64,000 bases of DNA from Vibrio chagasii. Its GTDB lineage: Bacteria > Pseudomonadota > Gammaproteobacteria > Enterobacterales > Vibrionaceae. Where the stretch lies: contig NZ_AP025466.1 of assembly GCF_024347355.1 (NCBI RefSeq), forward strand, positions 372,001 through 436,000, read 5' to 3'. A program made the position numbers and the translations under genes. Below, one piece after another: positions 52,083 to 60,376 of this stretch; the first letter of the stretch is position 1; each line of letters begins with the position of its first letter. The notes beneath the pieces are model-generated. The model saw only the letters and a program-made list of their open reading frames with translations. It made no database searches and was not told where the DNA came from.

Positions 52083-52282
52083 TACTCGGTCTCCTTACTT
52101 TTTTGTTTTATGTTCCATTTCGAGAAAACCAAAATCAATGGGCAAACAATAAATCCGATAAATGGAATGAAAAGCGTGAAGCTTAAGTTTGTGTTTAGCC
52201 CTGCACGCTTGAAAATCAAATAAACCGGGTAGAAAAACACTATTAAGGTAAACAGTGCTTGTATCAACAGATCTTCTATCAA
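52082..52282 (-). CDS. Small two-helix membrane protein (first of a tandem pair)
   Basis: 66 residues from MIEDLLIQALFTLIVFFYPVYLIF: helices at about 7-24 and 35-53 with KRAGLNTNLSFTLFIPFIGFIVCPLILVFSKWN. Shares an architecture with the downstream protein, and the two genes overlap by one base pair (stop and start), so they are translationally coupled and may form a heteromer in the membrane. Confidence 0.65.
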   Translation of the reverse strand: MIEDLLIQALFTLIVFFYPVYLIFKRAGLNTNLSFTLFIPFIGFIVCPLILVFSKWNIKQKSKETE

Positions 52283-52332
52283 AGTAAACTCATTATATTA
52301 TCTATGTCTTAAAATACGCTTAACAGCTCTAT

Positions 52333-52377
52333 TAGACAGAATAATTCTGCATTTTGTCCCTGACACTATTCTGTCTA
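52333..52377. repeat. Inverted repeat shared with 33309-33352
   Basis: tagacagaat and attctgtcta are 10-bp arms 25 bp apart; the left arm and its flank taacagct[c/a]tattagacagaataattctg match 33299-33325 with one or two changes, and the right arm is followed by gta. Confidence 0.7.
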
Positions 52378-53400
52378 GTAATCTAAACCGTTTAGGGTCT
52401 GTCTAATAACTAATTTAATAACAACACCTTACCTGCTTGCTTCTAAAGCGAACATGATGAAACACAGAAATTTTCTATATAGTTTCGGCAAAATACAGAA
52501 AATGGCGCAATGTGTGAGTGAGTCGTCATCTTGTAGGTTGATTTCTTCCCCGCCGTCTTAGCATTTTGGTTCCAGAACTGTCGGTAGCATGATGATTAAG
52601 CCGCAATGTGGGCGAGTCTCTTGCTGATGCATTTACAGAACAGCATTCATAACTCGAGAGATGGTATGTGAAACTGAGCGTTTAATCAATCAGTATTTCA
52701 TACTCAAAATCAAATTATATTATTGATATTTCTAACACTTTAACGCCGCGTGTAACGGTTCATTTTTGGTGGCACAAAGTCTTGTTACTCGTCCACTTGG
52801 CTTAGATTTTCTATGGCGTTACATCGCCGCTTTCAACACACTGGTAGACCTTGGTATTTATACTTATAAATTCAGTGGTCTTTATCTTCCTGAATTCTAT
52901 ACCTAAAGTTCCGCTGCGATGAAGCCTTTTGTGCACTGATAATTTTTGTCATCACGATTAATTTCATGGTGCTTAGTGCTCGGTTAATCCTGCTAAGTAC
53001 AGTGCCAAACGTTTTAAAGCGCTAGCTTGGCTACAAACATTACTGGCAGCAAAAGCACCGCGTGTTATGAATCGATGATGGATGTGACTGAGACGATTAA
53101 TCCACTCTACTGTTCGTGTTATGAGCCCACACCGATTCAGCACTAAATACCATGTGTTGTGAATCAATCTTGATCGACGACTCCACAGATTTAGCCAATC
53201 GTACCTCACCACCAGCGAATTCCCCCACAGAACGGATACATCAAAAGCCATCAAGCGGTTTTGCTGCGTCACAAAATGACGGAGCGAGAACGCAGGCGCT
53301 AAAAAACTTCACAACCGAGCAAAGGGTTGTTTAGGAGCAAACAGCCCAATAAAACCGGATGCTTTCACCGTTTTTACGCATGGTAGAAAAAAATACAAAA
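52378..53400. other. Region without a supported gene; contains an attC left arm
   Basis: About 1.0 kb. taacgccgcgtgtaacggttc at 52741 is a typical attC beginning, but no matching right arm was found, so it is a truncated site. The 99-codon minus-strand frame at 52973-53272 has no ribosome site and no family that I recognise; it could be a decayed gene. Confidence 0.5.
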
Positions 53401-53437
53401 CAACAAAAAATTATTGTTATTCAATAATTTTTTGTTG
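53401..53437. terminator. Perfect 16-bp hairpin, possible bidirectional terminator
   Basis: caacaaaaaattattg and caataattttttgttg are exact complements around ttatt. The stem is very AT-rich and lies 65 bp before a start codon, so a role as a translation or transcription control element is also possible. Confidence 0.6.
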
Positions 53438-53502
53438 ATCCACAAATATTCCGATGTATATTAGCCCCTCAACACCAACCCTAAACTCTTACGAGGTATA
53501 CA

Positions 53503-53790
53503 ATGAAAAAGGCTTTACTGTTTCTTGCTCTTGGTTCTATTTCTGTTTTCGCTCACGCTAAAGCAACACAAAATTCCGACCAGATGCTTGCCCAAATCGA
53601 TAACGTTATTGTTTACGCAGGTGAAAATGTAGACAGCTCAGAAGAGGTATATGAAACGATCAATTCAGCTAACTCTGCTGGGTTCGAAAACTGCGCGGTT
53701 TATTTACCGGAGGGGGAATTAGAGGCCAGCACGACGATCACTTTACGCCGCACTGAAGGTGGCTTTATGTTGGAGTGTGGCTCTAATTAG
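53503..53790 (+). CDS. Small secreted protein of unknown function
   Basis: 95 residues from MKKALLFLALGSISVFAHA, a Sec signal peptide. ATG preceded by cgagg. The mature 76 residues are acidic, with two cysteines near the end (FENCAVYL and LECGSN) that could pair. No family recognised. Flanked by the 16-bp hairpin upstream and a good terminator downstream, so it is an independent transcription unit on the plus strand. Confidence 0.7.
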   Translation: MKKALLFLALGSISVFAHAKATQNSDQMLAQIDNVIVYAGENVDSSEEVYETINSANSAGFENCAVYLPEGELEASTTITLRRTEGGFMLECGSN

Positions 53791-53804
53791 AGCTGACGAA
53801 TAAA

Positions 53805-53835
53805 AATACCGACCTCTAGGGTCGGTATTTATTCA
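53805..53835 (+). terminator. Terminator after the secreted protein gene
   Basis: aataccgac / gtcggtatt, 9-bp stem with a 7-nt loop, followed by tattcatttatt. Confidence 0.8.
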
Positions 53836-53852
53836 TTTATTGTCTTAGATGC

Positions 53853-54617
53853 CTATGTTGCGGCATTTAAAGCGAGTGACTGAGCAAACTCTCGCATGTG
53901 CCTTGCGTTGTCTGCTTTTTCTGCATCACCACATGCTTTTCCGTAGTATTGAATGTTTGGCGAGGAATACACGGGCAATACTTTTTCAGCGTAGGTCATC
54001 ACGGTGCCCGCTTCCCTGCACAAAGCGCCGAAAGAGTAAGGTTTTATATAATCATGGTTTTCTTGTAGCAACATACCTTTGAGCCAGTGATCGGGAGTGT
54101 CGTTGTGCCAAGCCCAAGCCAAATGACCGAGTTCATGCTCAAGTACCCCTACCTCTGCTGCAGATGACAGCACTAAAAAGCTACGGCTTAAATTCAGATC
54201 AACCGTACCAAAGGTTCCGTCGTCTGAGAACTCGTGGTCTTCAGGAAGAACCAGTGCATAGTAGCTCCCCTCTCGCTGCATGGGTTCCAACACCTCGTCG
54301 CCAACCAGCTTAACTAACTGTTTGTGCAGCTTGCTACTTTCCGCATCTTGGAAACCAGAAAGGTCGATTCTAGTGATGCCTGATAATGTTCGCTCCATTG
54401 GTACGCATGAATTTTGAAGAACAAGATTAGAGTAGCCTATCATCTTCTGAATTTTTGACTCGCTCATTGATGCGTCGGTAAAGAAGTGAACGGGAGTTTC
54501 GACTTTTTCACCCATATCACAAGGGGCAAGGGTCAGTTCTTCGCCTCTGTGTTTACCAACGAAAAAGAGTGCCACAACACCCAGCAAAGTGCCGCCAACC
54601 ACGAGGTTTTTCTTCAT
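53853..54617 (-). CDS. Membrane-anchored metzincin-like metalloprotease
   Basis: 254 residues. N-terminal helix (about 5-20, LVVGGTLLGVVALFFV) anchors the protein, facing the periplasm. Zinc motif HELGHLAWAWH (161-171) gives His161, Glu162, His165 and His171, an HExxHxxxxxH motif, and GTVMTYA (205-211) is a plausible Met-turn with Met207. The glycine common at the third position before the last His of metzincins is replaced by Trp. Four cysteines. Substrate unknown. It converges with the small secreted protein gene on the other strand. Confidence 0.72.
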   Translation of the reverse strand: MKKNLVVGGTLLGVVALFFVGKHRGEELTLAPCDMGEKVETPVHFFTDASMSESKIQKMIGYSNLVLQNSCVPMERTLSGITRIDLSGFQDAESSKLHKQLVKLVGDEVLEPMQREGSYYALVLPEDHEFSDDGTFGTVDLNLSRSFLVLSSAAEVGVLEHELGHLAWAWHNDTPDHWLKGMLLQENHDYIKPYSFGALCREAGTVMTYAEKVLPVYSSPNIQYYGKACGDAEKADNARHMREFAQSLALNAAT

Positions 54618-54748
54618 TATATTCCTTTACTATCTTATTGCTTTGATAGCTTTACTAAGTTAGTGCTTTATCAAACCATGTTTTGATGAGGGCAACAGTG
54701 TTTCGCTAATGCCATCAGTGTCTTGATGATGCTAGTTACATGAACCCA

Positions 54749-55174
54749 TTAAGCTAACGCTTTTTCCATAGACAAGTGCACAATGCCTGCTTCCATGAAC
54801 TCTTCTCCAAATGGTGTGAATCCCAGCTTGGTATAGAAGTCGATGGCTTGCTTTTGTGAGCCAAGATACACGCGCTTGTAACCGCTCTTCTTCGCTTCAT
54901 CGATGAGCGATAAAACAATCTTCGAGCCAAGCCCCTGTCCTCTAAAATCTCTCATGATCGCAATACGACCAATGTGACCGTCGCTTAAAATACGGCCTGT
55001 GCCGACAGGCTTTCCATCGACAGTCACCACGGCATGGATGGCTGAGCTGTCTAACCCATCGAACTCTATTTCAGGTGCGATAAATTGCTCGTTAATAAAT
55101 ACGTTCTCGCGAATAGAACGAATTGATTGTTCATTTTCACTATCAAAAGCTACATTTTTTACTTGGATCATCAT
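54749..55174 (-). CDS. GNAT N-acetyltransferase (ElaA-like)
   Basis: 141 residues (a second ATG follows at once, better spaced from aagg). IRENVFINEQFIAPEIEFDGLDSSAIHAV is the ElaA-type N-terminus, GHIGRIAIMRDFRGQGLGSKIVLSLI holds the acetyl-CoA RGQGLG loop, and KQAIDFYTKLGFTPFGEEFMEAGIVHLSM the C-terminal Tyr and strand. Cytoplasmic acetyltransferase of unknown substrate. Confidence 0.92.
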   Translation of the reverse strand: MMIQVKNVAFDSENEQSIRSIRENVFINEQFIAPEIEFDGLDSSAIHAVVTVDGKPVGTGRILSDGHIGRIAIMRDFRGQGLGSKIVLSLIDEAKKSGYKRVYLGSQKQAIDFYTKLGFTPFGEEFMEAGIVHLSMEKALA

Positions 55175-55328
55175 TTACCTTTTGTGAACGTTAAAACTGA
55201 ATGAAACACGAGAACCAAACCAAAAGCACTCGCTTGCATATGAAGCATAACTAAGGGAACGGATCAACCTATTGAAAAGCCGTGCAACATGAAAGGAGTA
55301 GTACACAAAATTGAGAAGGATAGCGACA

Positions 55329-55368
55329 AAACCCAACGCTGATGTGTTGAAATTCACGCGTTGGGTTT
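55329..55368 (-). terminator. Terminator of def, attC-core-like
   Basis: aaacccaacg / cgttgggttt, 10-bp perfect stem. On the minus strand tttt follows. The sequence also resembles the attC core acccaacg...gcgttggg, so it could derive from one. Confidence 0.6.
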
Positions 55369-55394
55369 GAAGAGATAGTGGTTTATAAGCCGGG

Positions 55395-55898
55395 TTAAGC
55401 GTGCGATTTTAGGTACTTTTTAACTTTTTTCATCGCCATTTGACGCTTTAGTGGCGACAGGTAATCAATAAATAGGTTACCCGATAAATGGTCAATTTCA
55501 TGCTGCATTACGATAGCGAGAAAGTCATCGCTTTCAATGGTAATTGGCTTCCCTTCTCGGTCGAGAGCAGAAACAACCACAGACGTAAAACGCTCGACAT
55601 CCGCATAATAGTCAGGCACTGATAAGCAGCCTTCTTGGCCCAAAGCTTTGTTGGAACCACTTGAGATTACCGGGTTCACCAAGATTAACGGTTGGTCTCG
55701 GCTGTCTGAAATATCGATAACCACCACGGCCTCTTTACGACCGACCTGAGTGGATGCCAAACCGATACCATTGTCAGTGGCATAGAGTGTTTCTAACATA
55801 TCGTCGATGAGTGTTTGTACCGTCGATACATCTTGCACCTCTTCCGCTTTCACTTTAAGCCTTGGGTCCGGTGCGGTAAGAATGTCTAGAACTGCCAT
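55395..55898 (-). CDS. def: Peptide deformylase
   Basis: 167 residues from MAVLDILTAPDPRLKVKAEE, the usual def N-terminus; aaagga precedes the ATG, and the upstream extension is rejected. Metal site: Cys91 in EGCLSVP and HEIDH (His133, Glu134, His137); motif I is GIGLASTQ (44-51). It removes the N-formyl group from new polypeptides. Vibrio genomes usually also carry a fmt-linked def on the main chromosome, so this is likely a second copy. Confidence 0.96.
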   Translation of the reverse strand: MAVLDILTAPDPRLKVKAEEVQDVSTVQTLIDDMLETLYATDNGIGLASTQVGRKEAVVVIDISDSRDQPLILVNPVISSGSNKALGQEGCLSVPDYYADVERFTSVVVSALDREGKPITIESDDFLAIVMQHEIDHLSGNLFIDYLSPLKRQMAMKKVKKYLKSHA

Positions 55899-55991
55899 GC
55901 TTTCCTTTGAATTTTCAATTGAATCATTACGTTGTAAAAGAGTGAACAAGATAACCCAATGTGCTTTCAGCACCAAGTATGGGCGTTCTGG

Positions 55992-56405
55992 CTAGTCAAA
56001 ATTCTTGAAGTTTACCGGCTCCTTCAACAAGTTCACCAAAGGCAAGAACAGAGGTTCTGGCAGTTCATCTAAGTCGAACCATTGCCACTGCTTACACTGA
56101 TGAGGCTCCATGACTTGAGGCTCACCACGAGAACTGGTCGCGACAACATACAAGGTGACGTAGTGCTTGCCTTCTTTTTCGAATATGTCGTTGGTAAAGC
56201 CGAGCTTCTTAAAAGCGCCGACCTCTAACCCTGTCTCTTCAAGGGTTTCTCGCTGCGCGCACTCTTCAATGCTTTCACCCAGTTCAAGGTGCCCACCAGG
56301 TGTCGCCCACGTATTCGCACCATGTGAGCCAATGCGCTCGCCAAGTAGGATGCGTCCTTCCCGGAAAATGACCGCAGCCACACCTACACGTACTTGATTA
56401 TTCAC
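55992..56405 (-). CDS. Nudix (MutT-like) hydrolase
   Basis: 137 residues. Nudix box GGHLELGESIEECAQRETLEETGLEV (about 37-62) is complete with the REtxEExG core, so it should hydrolyse a nucleoside diphosphate derivative. The N-terminal VRVGVAAVIFREGRILLGERIGSHGANTWATPGGH is typical of the small cytosine/8-oxo-type pyrophosphatases. It lies 21 bp from the GNAT gene upstream, in the same direction, suggesting an operon. Confidence 0.93.
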   Translation of the reverse strand: MNNQVRVGVAAVIFREGRILLGERIGSHGANTWATPGGHLELGESIEECAQRETLEETGLEVGAFKKLGFTNDIFEKEGKHYVTLYVVATSSRGEPQVMEPHQCKQWQWFDLDELPEPLFLPLVNLLKEPVNFKNFD

Positions 56406-56426
56406 TCTTTACTCCTTTGAAACACA

Positions 56427-57197
56427 TTACTCACTACTTGGTGAGGTATACCCTGTGGTTGTCGCGATCACTTCAAAACCACGTTTGGATACAATGGGTT
56501 TACTCATATCAGAAGCATCGATGGTAAGGTATTTAACCCCTTTCGATTTGGCTTCCTCAATGCGTTTGTTCAGTAGCAAACTGTAATAGCCTTTACCTCG
56601 AAATGCTTCGAGGGTACTTCCGCCCCAAATACCTGCAAACGGGCTACTTCCATTAAATATGATCCACGCCGAGGTCACAGGCTGGTCGTCGACATACACG
56701 ACATAGATAGACACCGAATCTGGCGCCTGCTGTTTAAGGCTGACTAAGTGATTGTAATGCCATTCGAAATCACCACCCCAAACTTGCTCTTGAACTTTGA
56801 TTGCATCGCGAATGCCTTTGCTATCCGTTACCTCGGTGATTTTGCCTTCATCAAAGTGCTCGCAGGTGGCCTTAGACAAGTCCAACACCATGAATGATTC
56901 GTGCTCATCCTGCTCAAAACCATTCTCGAGCAATACTGCACTGATGTTCGTTGGTGTATCGGTACTGTACGTCTTCCACTCAAAACATAGGTCACGCTGC
57001 TTAAAGTACGCGAGTTGCTCTTTGACGATAGAGTCTGTGAGGCTTTCATCGAAGTCGAAAAAGGAGATATAGCTACCATGACGATCGTTAGATACGAACT
57101 TAGTCAGGTAGTTCTCTGTGACCTTCATACCATTGAATGAGTTAAAACGTTTCCGCTCGAACTCGTTGTACTCTCGCATTACATCCGTTGTATTCAT
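56427..57197 (-). CDS. GNAT N-acetyltransferase
   Basis: 256 residues. The C-terminal GNAT domain holds SIYVVYVDDQPVTSAWIIFNG, GIWGGSTLEAFRGKGYYSLLLNKRIEEAKSKGVKYLTIDASDMSKPIVSKRGFEVI with the R-G-K-G-Y acetyl-CoA loop. The N-terminal 110 residues are an extra domain without recognised motifs. Same direction as the Nudix and the neighbouring GNAT gene, whose architecture is similar. Confidence 0.88.
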   Translation of the reverse strand: MNTTDVMREYNEFERKRFNSFNGMKVTENYLTKFVSNDRHGSYISFFDFDESLTDSIVKEQLAYFKQRDLCFEWKTYSTDTPTNISAVLLENGFEQDEHESFMVLDLSKATCEHFDEGKITEVTDSKGIRDAIKVQEQVWGGDFEWHYNHLVSLKQQAPDSVSIYVVYVDDQPVTSAWIIFNGSSPFAGIWGGSTLEAFRGKGYYSLLLNKRIEEAKSKGVKYLTIDASDMSKPIVSKRGFEVIATTTGYTSPSSE

Positions 57198-57224
57198 AAT
57201 TTTCTCTTGTAGATAGCCCTACCT

Positions 57225-58055
57225 CTAATCTTTACACCATACACTTCGTACGCCAACAGAACGAAAACCGATCGATTTACAATTTTTGCTACTGGTGCTG
57301 TTTGGCATTACGTCGGTTAAAAGTACCTTGGCCCCTAAGGCGATGGCATCTTCGATTCGAGATCTTAATAGAGCCGTTTGACATCCCTTTGAACGATAGC
57401 GCTCTTGTGTATACGCATTGGCAAGTATGGCGTGTTCGTTGTTGATGAAACTCGTCGCCCAAGCGCATGGTTTACCCTCTATTTTCGCAACGTAACAACG
57501 GAAAGTATCCGTGCAATAGAGCGCGCGTTTCTGCTGCCAAATCTCGTCTGAACACTCTAAACCGGATGTTTTAAGCAAAGCCAAAAACTCATCGGCATTA
57601 TCTTGCGTCCATCGCTCAATCGTGACTTTACCGACATCGCTCAATGGTTCTACGCTGGATGTTTCTGCAATCAATGGTTCTGCGCTTGATTTTTCAGTAC
57701 TCGGCTTTCCTACATAGCCTTCTGCGGATAACTCAAGAAACTCATGCTCAAAAGCAGGCACAAACTGATGTTTCGATAGCCATGATTTCAGGTCTGTTGT
57801 TAAAGCGTTAGGCGCAATAGAAATCTCAGGTGAGATACCATCTGCAAATAGCTTGAGGTCCGCCTCTAAGCTCGCGGAGTTGCAAACCCCATCAATGAGG
57901 ATCTGGTTGTCGTACTTACGTGTTTTATCGATAAAAACAGTGAAGCCATCATCTTCAATTGAAATCATTTCACTGGCTAAATCGGTTGAAAGGGTTCGCT
58001 CGTTATTAAAATAAAAGTATGCGTTATATGCGTCTTTAACTGCTTTAACTTGCAT
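57225..58055 (-). CDS. GNAT N-acetyltransferase with repeated linker
   Basis: 276 residues. A 125-residue N-terminal region, a Ser/Glu/Pro-rich linker with a duplicated unit (SSAEPLIAET and SSVEPLSDVG, about 124-143), and a C-terminal GNAT domain with FRCYVAKIEGKPCAWATSFI and AYTQERYRSKGCQTALLRSRIEDAIALGA. In the loop, SKGCQTA departs slightly from the R/Q-x-x-G-x-G/A consensus. It lies 28 bp upstream of the preceding GNAT gene; the two are likely paralogous and cotranscribed. Confidence 0.85.
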   Translation of the reverse strand: MQVKAVKDAYNAYFYFNNERTLSTDLASEMISIEDDGFTVFIDKTRKYDNQILIDGVCNSASLEADLKLFADGISPEISIAPNALTTDLKSWLSKHQFVPAFEHEFLELSAEGYVGKPSTEKSSAEPLIAETSSVEPLSDVGKVTIERWTQDNADEFLALLKTSGLECSDEIWQQKRALYCTDTFRCYVAKIEGKPCAWATSFINNEHAILANAYTQERYRSKGCQTALLRSRIEDAIALGAKVLLTDVMPNSTSSKNCKSIGFRSVGVRSVWCKD

Positions 58056-58162
58056 TGTTTTCCTTAACTTAATGGAAACAAAAAGCTCTGTAGGGCCAAA
58101 ACAACATACGATTAAGTGCTGCTTGTTTTGAATGGTACAGAGCCGATAGGAATACTCGATTG

Positions 58163-58501
58163 TTACAGGTTTACTTTTAGCGTACCTGACGAGTCCGCGA
58201 CTAACTTTATTGTTCTAATCACGGCTTGCTTAGAAAGTGGACTGTATAAATGTGGGTAAAGTGCCCCAACATCTTCAGCCCCTACAGGAGGCTCATCTCT
58301 TAAGTCTTTAGCAATCGCGCTTTTGTCGATTTCTAGAAGATATGCTTGCGTCACTCCCACAAAGAAACAATCTACAATTTTTTGCAGTTGCTCTTCATAA
58401 GCAAGGTGGATAAAGCCTTCGTCCTTCAAGGAGGCGGGTTCATAGGTTTCTGCGCTTTGGTACTCTTTGTAATCACTTTCGGTCAGTAAGTGGTATAGCA
58501 T
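58163..58501 (-). CDS. DUF952-family protein
   Basis: 112 residues. YHLLTESDYKEYQSAETYEPASLKDEGFIHLAYEEQLQKIVD, then YLLEIDKSAIAKDLRDEPP and ALYPHLYSPLSKQAVIRTIKL are the conserved blocks of DUF952, a small domain distantly related to ADP-ribosyl-transferase/glutathione-dependent folds but of unknown role. Cytoplasmic, alone, same strand as its neighbours. Confidence 0.88.
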   Translation of the reverse strand: MLYHLLTESDYKEYQSAETYEPASLKDEGFIHLAYEEQLQKIVDCFFVGVTQAYLLEIDKSAIAKDLRDEPPVGAEDVGALYPHLYSPLSKQAVIRTIKLVADSSGTLKVNL

Positions 58502-58567
58502 TTTTATTGATCCTACTTTCTAAGACTTTGAGTCTACTTAAGCCGTCTAGCGGCCACCAAAGTACCT

Positions 58568-58891
58568 TCAAAGATCGAACTCAGAGTTATAGATTTTGAA
58601 GACATTGACTAAAGGTTCCTCCCAGCCGAGGGACACTCTAAGCTGATCAACAATTGGTTTCACTTGGCTCTTTGCCACGTTGATTTCAATTTTTAATAAT
58701 GGATAATTTTCGACTTTGCCTTTGCTTCCAAACACAGGCGTAGATCCATCAAGCGCTCGGTGAGACCCGGTAACTGACCCAATAGCCCAACAGTGGTCAT
58801 AGTTTCCAATCCTGTCGACACCGGACTCATGTAAAGTGCTAAGAACTCGCTCTTGTTGTTCAGGCGTACAGAAAATTTCAAGTTTATACAT
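58568..58891 (-). CDS. YqfO/NIF3-insert-like domain protein (CutA-like fold)
   Basis: 107 residues. YKLEIFCTPEQQERVLSTLHESGVDRIGNYDHCWAIGSVTGSHRALDGSTPVFGSKGKVE matches stand-alone YqfO-type proteins, which correspond to the PII-like insert of NIF3 proteins, and EEPLVNVFKIYN is the usual ending. Possibly a metal- or nucleotide-sensing trimer; no activity is established. Confidence 0.82.
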   Translation of the reverse strand: MYKLEIFCTPEQQERVLSTLHESGVDRIGNYDHCWAIGSVTGSHRALDGSTPVFGSKGKVENYPLLKIEINVAKSQVKPIVDQLRVSLGWEEPLVNVFKIYNSEFDL

Positions 58892-59044
58892 CTAATTTAA
58901 ACTCCAAAATACCCTGTGTTTTGAATCACTCGGAGACCTCACGAGATGTTTTACAGCTTTCTACCACAGCAAAACTATTCTAAACACAAAGCCTAAAATT
59001 TAAGGTGTTGAGCTAGACTCTGAACCTTGTTGATAGGTTTGCGG

Positions 59045-59398
59045 TCATTCACCTAATAAATCCCAATCTGTTAGGTTTAACTGCTTACTTCTTATGGCGT
59101 AGAAGATTGACATAAGCAAGCCAAACAAAGCCCCGCATTGCAAGGATTTATAGGCAGCTTCTAGCATAGATATCCCAACCTCATTCCACTCAAAAAACCA
59201 TTCAAAACCCCACCATATAGGAGCGACATAGGCCAAACAAAACACAAAATTTGAGAAGAAACCTTGATAATAAGGTGGTCGTATGCGAAATCCGAGTTTA
59301 CGCAACAACCTATCAATTGGGGGGTTATAGTTCGACTTCCAAACACCTTTGTCACTTAACTCTTTTAGAGCAAGTTGTATTTTCGTTTCGTAATCCAT
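59045..59398 (-). CDS. Small membrane protein, likely DUF6404 family
   Basis: 117 residues. KIQLALKELSDKGVWKSNYNPPIDRLLRKLGFRIRPPYYQGFFSN is the sort of N-terminus found in DUF6404 proteins, followed by two membrane helices (about 50-68 and 88-105). Function unknown. Stand-alone gene, minus strand, as all genes around it. Confidence 0.65.
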   Translation of the reverse strand: MDYETKIQLALKELSDKGVWKSNYNPPIDRLLRKLGFRIRPPYYQGFFSNFVFCLAYVAPIWWGFEWFFEWNEVGISMLEAAYKSLQCGALFGLLMSIFYAIRSKQLNLTDWDLLGE

Positions 59399-59515
59399 GA
59401 GCTAACTCCTAAAGCTCTGCCTTTTATGCAGAGAAACCTAAAGACAACTGGGTTACAGAGAAATGTAAACCTAAGCGCACGCCGCACGTTACCCGCCTGA
59501 TTACACGGTTTATTA

Positions 59516-59968
59516 TTAATCTCTTACATCGCCCATATGCTTAACAATACGCGCATACAGTAAGATGTTTATACTCATAGATATCGCAACATCAACGCCT
59601 GTGGTAGCAATATCGCCATCATCAGATATCACTGAAAAGTAATAGAAAAATAACAGAATATAGAGAGGCAACATAAAAATGAGAAACCTCAAACCCACAA
59701 CAAAGCTGATACCAAAATAGCGACCTAAGAAGTCTCGCCCATTTTCTGCACCATTGGCTCTATAAGCAAAATAGGTCCCTAGAAGTACGATTGCGCTGAA
59801 ACTGATTGATTCGATAACCTCCCAAGTATTTGAAAAGCCATTCGCGTACCCATACATCGCGAGCGTACCCAACGCGATATATATAAATACATACCGAAAA
59901 CGATCTTTCTCCGATAACTTATCGGCTTTGATGTCTGCCTTTAAGCCTTTGATGTTCAAAAAATACAT
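59516..59968 (-). CDS. Four-helix membrane protein of unknown function
   Basis: 150 residues with helices at about 27-46, 54-70, 85-112 and 122-140, and a basic N-terminus (MYFLNIKGLKADIKADKLSEKDRFR). No motif recognised. A 408-bp gap precedes it (59969-60376), in which I see only one copy of the 80-bp repeat and its terminator. Confidence 0.6.
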   Translation of the reverse strand: MYFLNIKGLKADIKADKLSEKDRFRYVFIYIALGTLAMYGYANGFSNTWEVIESISFSAIVLLGTYFAYRANGAENGRDFLGRYFGISFVVGLRFLIFMLPLYILLFFYYFSVISDDGDIATTGVDVAISMSINILLYARIVKHMGDVRD

Positions 59969-60260
59969 ACCTAACCCTTTTACTGATAACGGTTCCGATA
60001 CCGAACATTGACGCTGTTTATAATTAAAATGGTTCGCCTACTAATACAAGCAGTGATTCAATTGACAATTAAGTCATTTAATAACAATACTTTAGCAAGA
60101 GATTCGCATCATACATGACGAGAAACAGAAGTATTCCTAATAACTCCAATCAAATGCAGAAATCGTATGAATATGTGTATTACTTATCATTTTATCCATA
60201 TACATCCTTGCCCAGACGGGATAGTTGATTTTAGGTTTGTATGTGACGCGATGATGGATA

Positions 60261-60340
60261 AACGACGTGAGGTTCTATAGATAAAAACTAGCGTTGCCGT
60301 GGCGAGTGGAAAAACGCCGACAAAGTTGTCGGCGTTTGGT
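60261..60340 (-). repeat. 80-bp intergenic repeat, copy 1, with terminator
   Basis: About 90% identical to 62288-62367. It contains aacgccgaca/tgtcggcgtt (60313-60336), a perfect 10-bp stem followed on the minus strand by TTT, serving the VOC gene. The similarity seems to fade gradually upstream to about 60150. Confidence 0.8.
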
Positions 60341-60376
60341 GATCGATCTGGCTAGTCTTAAAAACAATGAATGAAC

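Larger units (their letters stand above)
19621..52892 (-). other. Chromosomal integron cassette array (no integrase visible)
   Basis: At least twelve attC sites share the pattern TAACGCC...GTTATG/GTTAG on the plus strand, which is the bottom strand of Vibrio VCR-type sites, and the last GTTA box repeatedly overlaps the stop codon of a minus-strand gene. Cassette genes are promoterless-looking and mostly minus strand. This orientation puts attI and intI beyond the right side, but none is found to 64 kb. The array is interrupted by eight or more insertion sequences and by a few non-cassette segments. Confidence 0.88.

Noticed and set aside
19621..52892. Regularly spaced repeats as a possible CRISPR array
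   Set aside because: Repeats are about 100-125 bp attC sites with internal dyads and gene-sized spacers, not short identical repeats; no cas genes.
52973..53272. 99-codon minus-strand frame
   Set aside because: No ribosome site or recognisable motif; could be a decayed gene but cannot be supported as a CDS.
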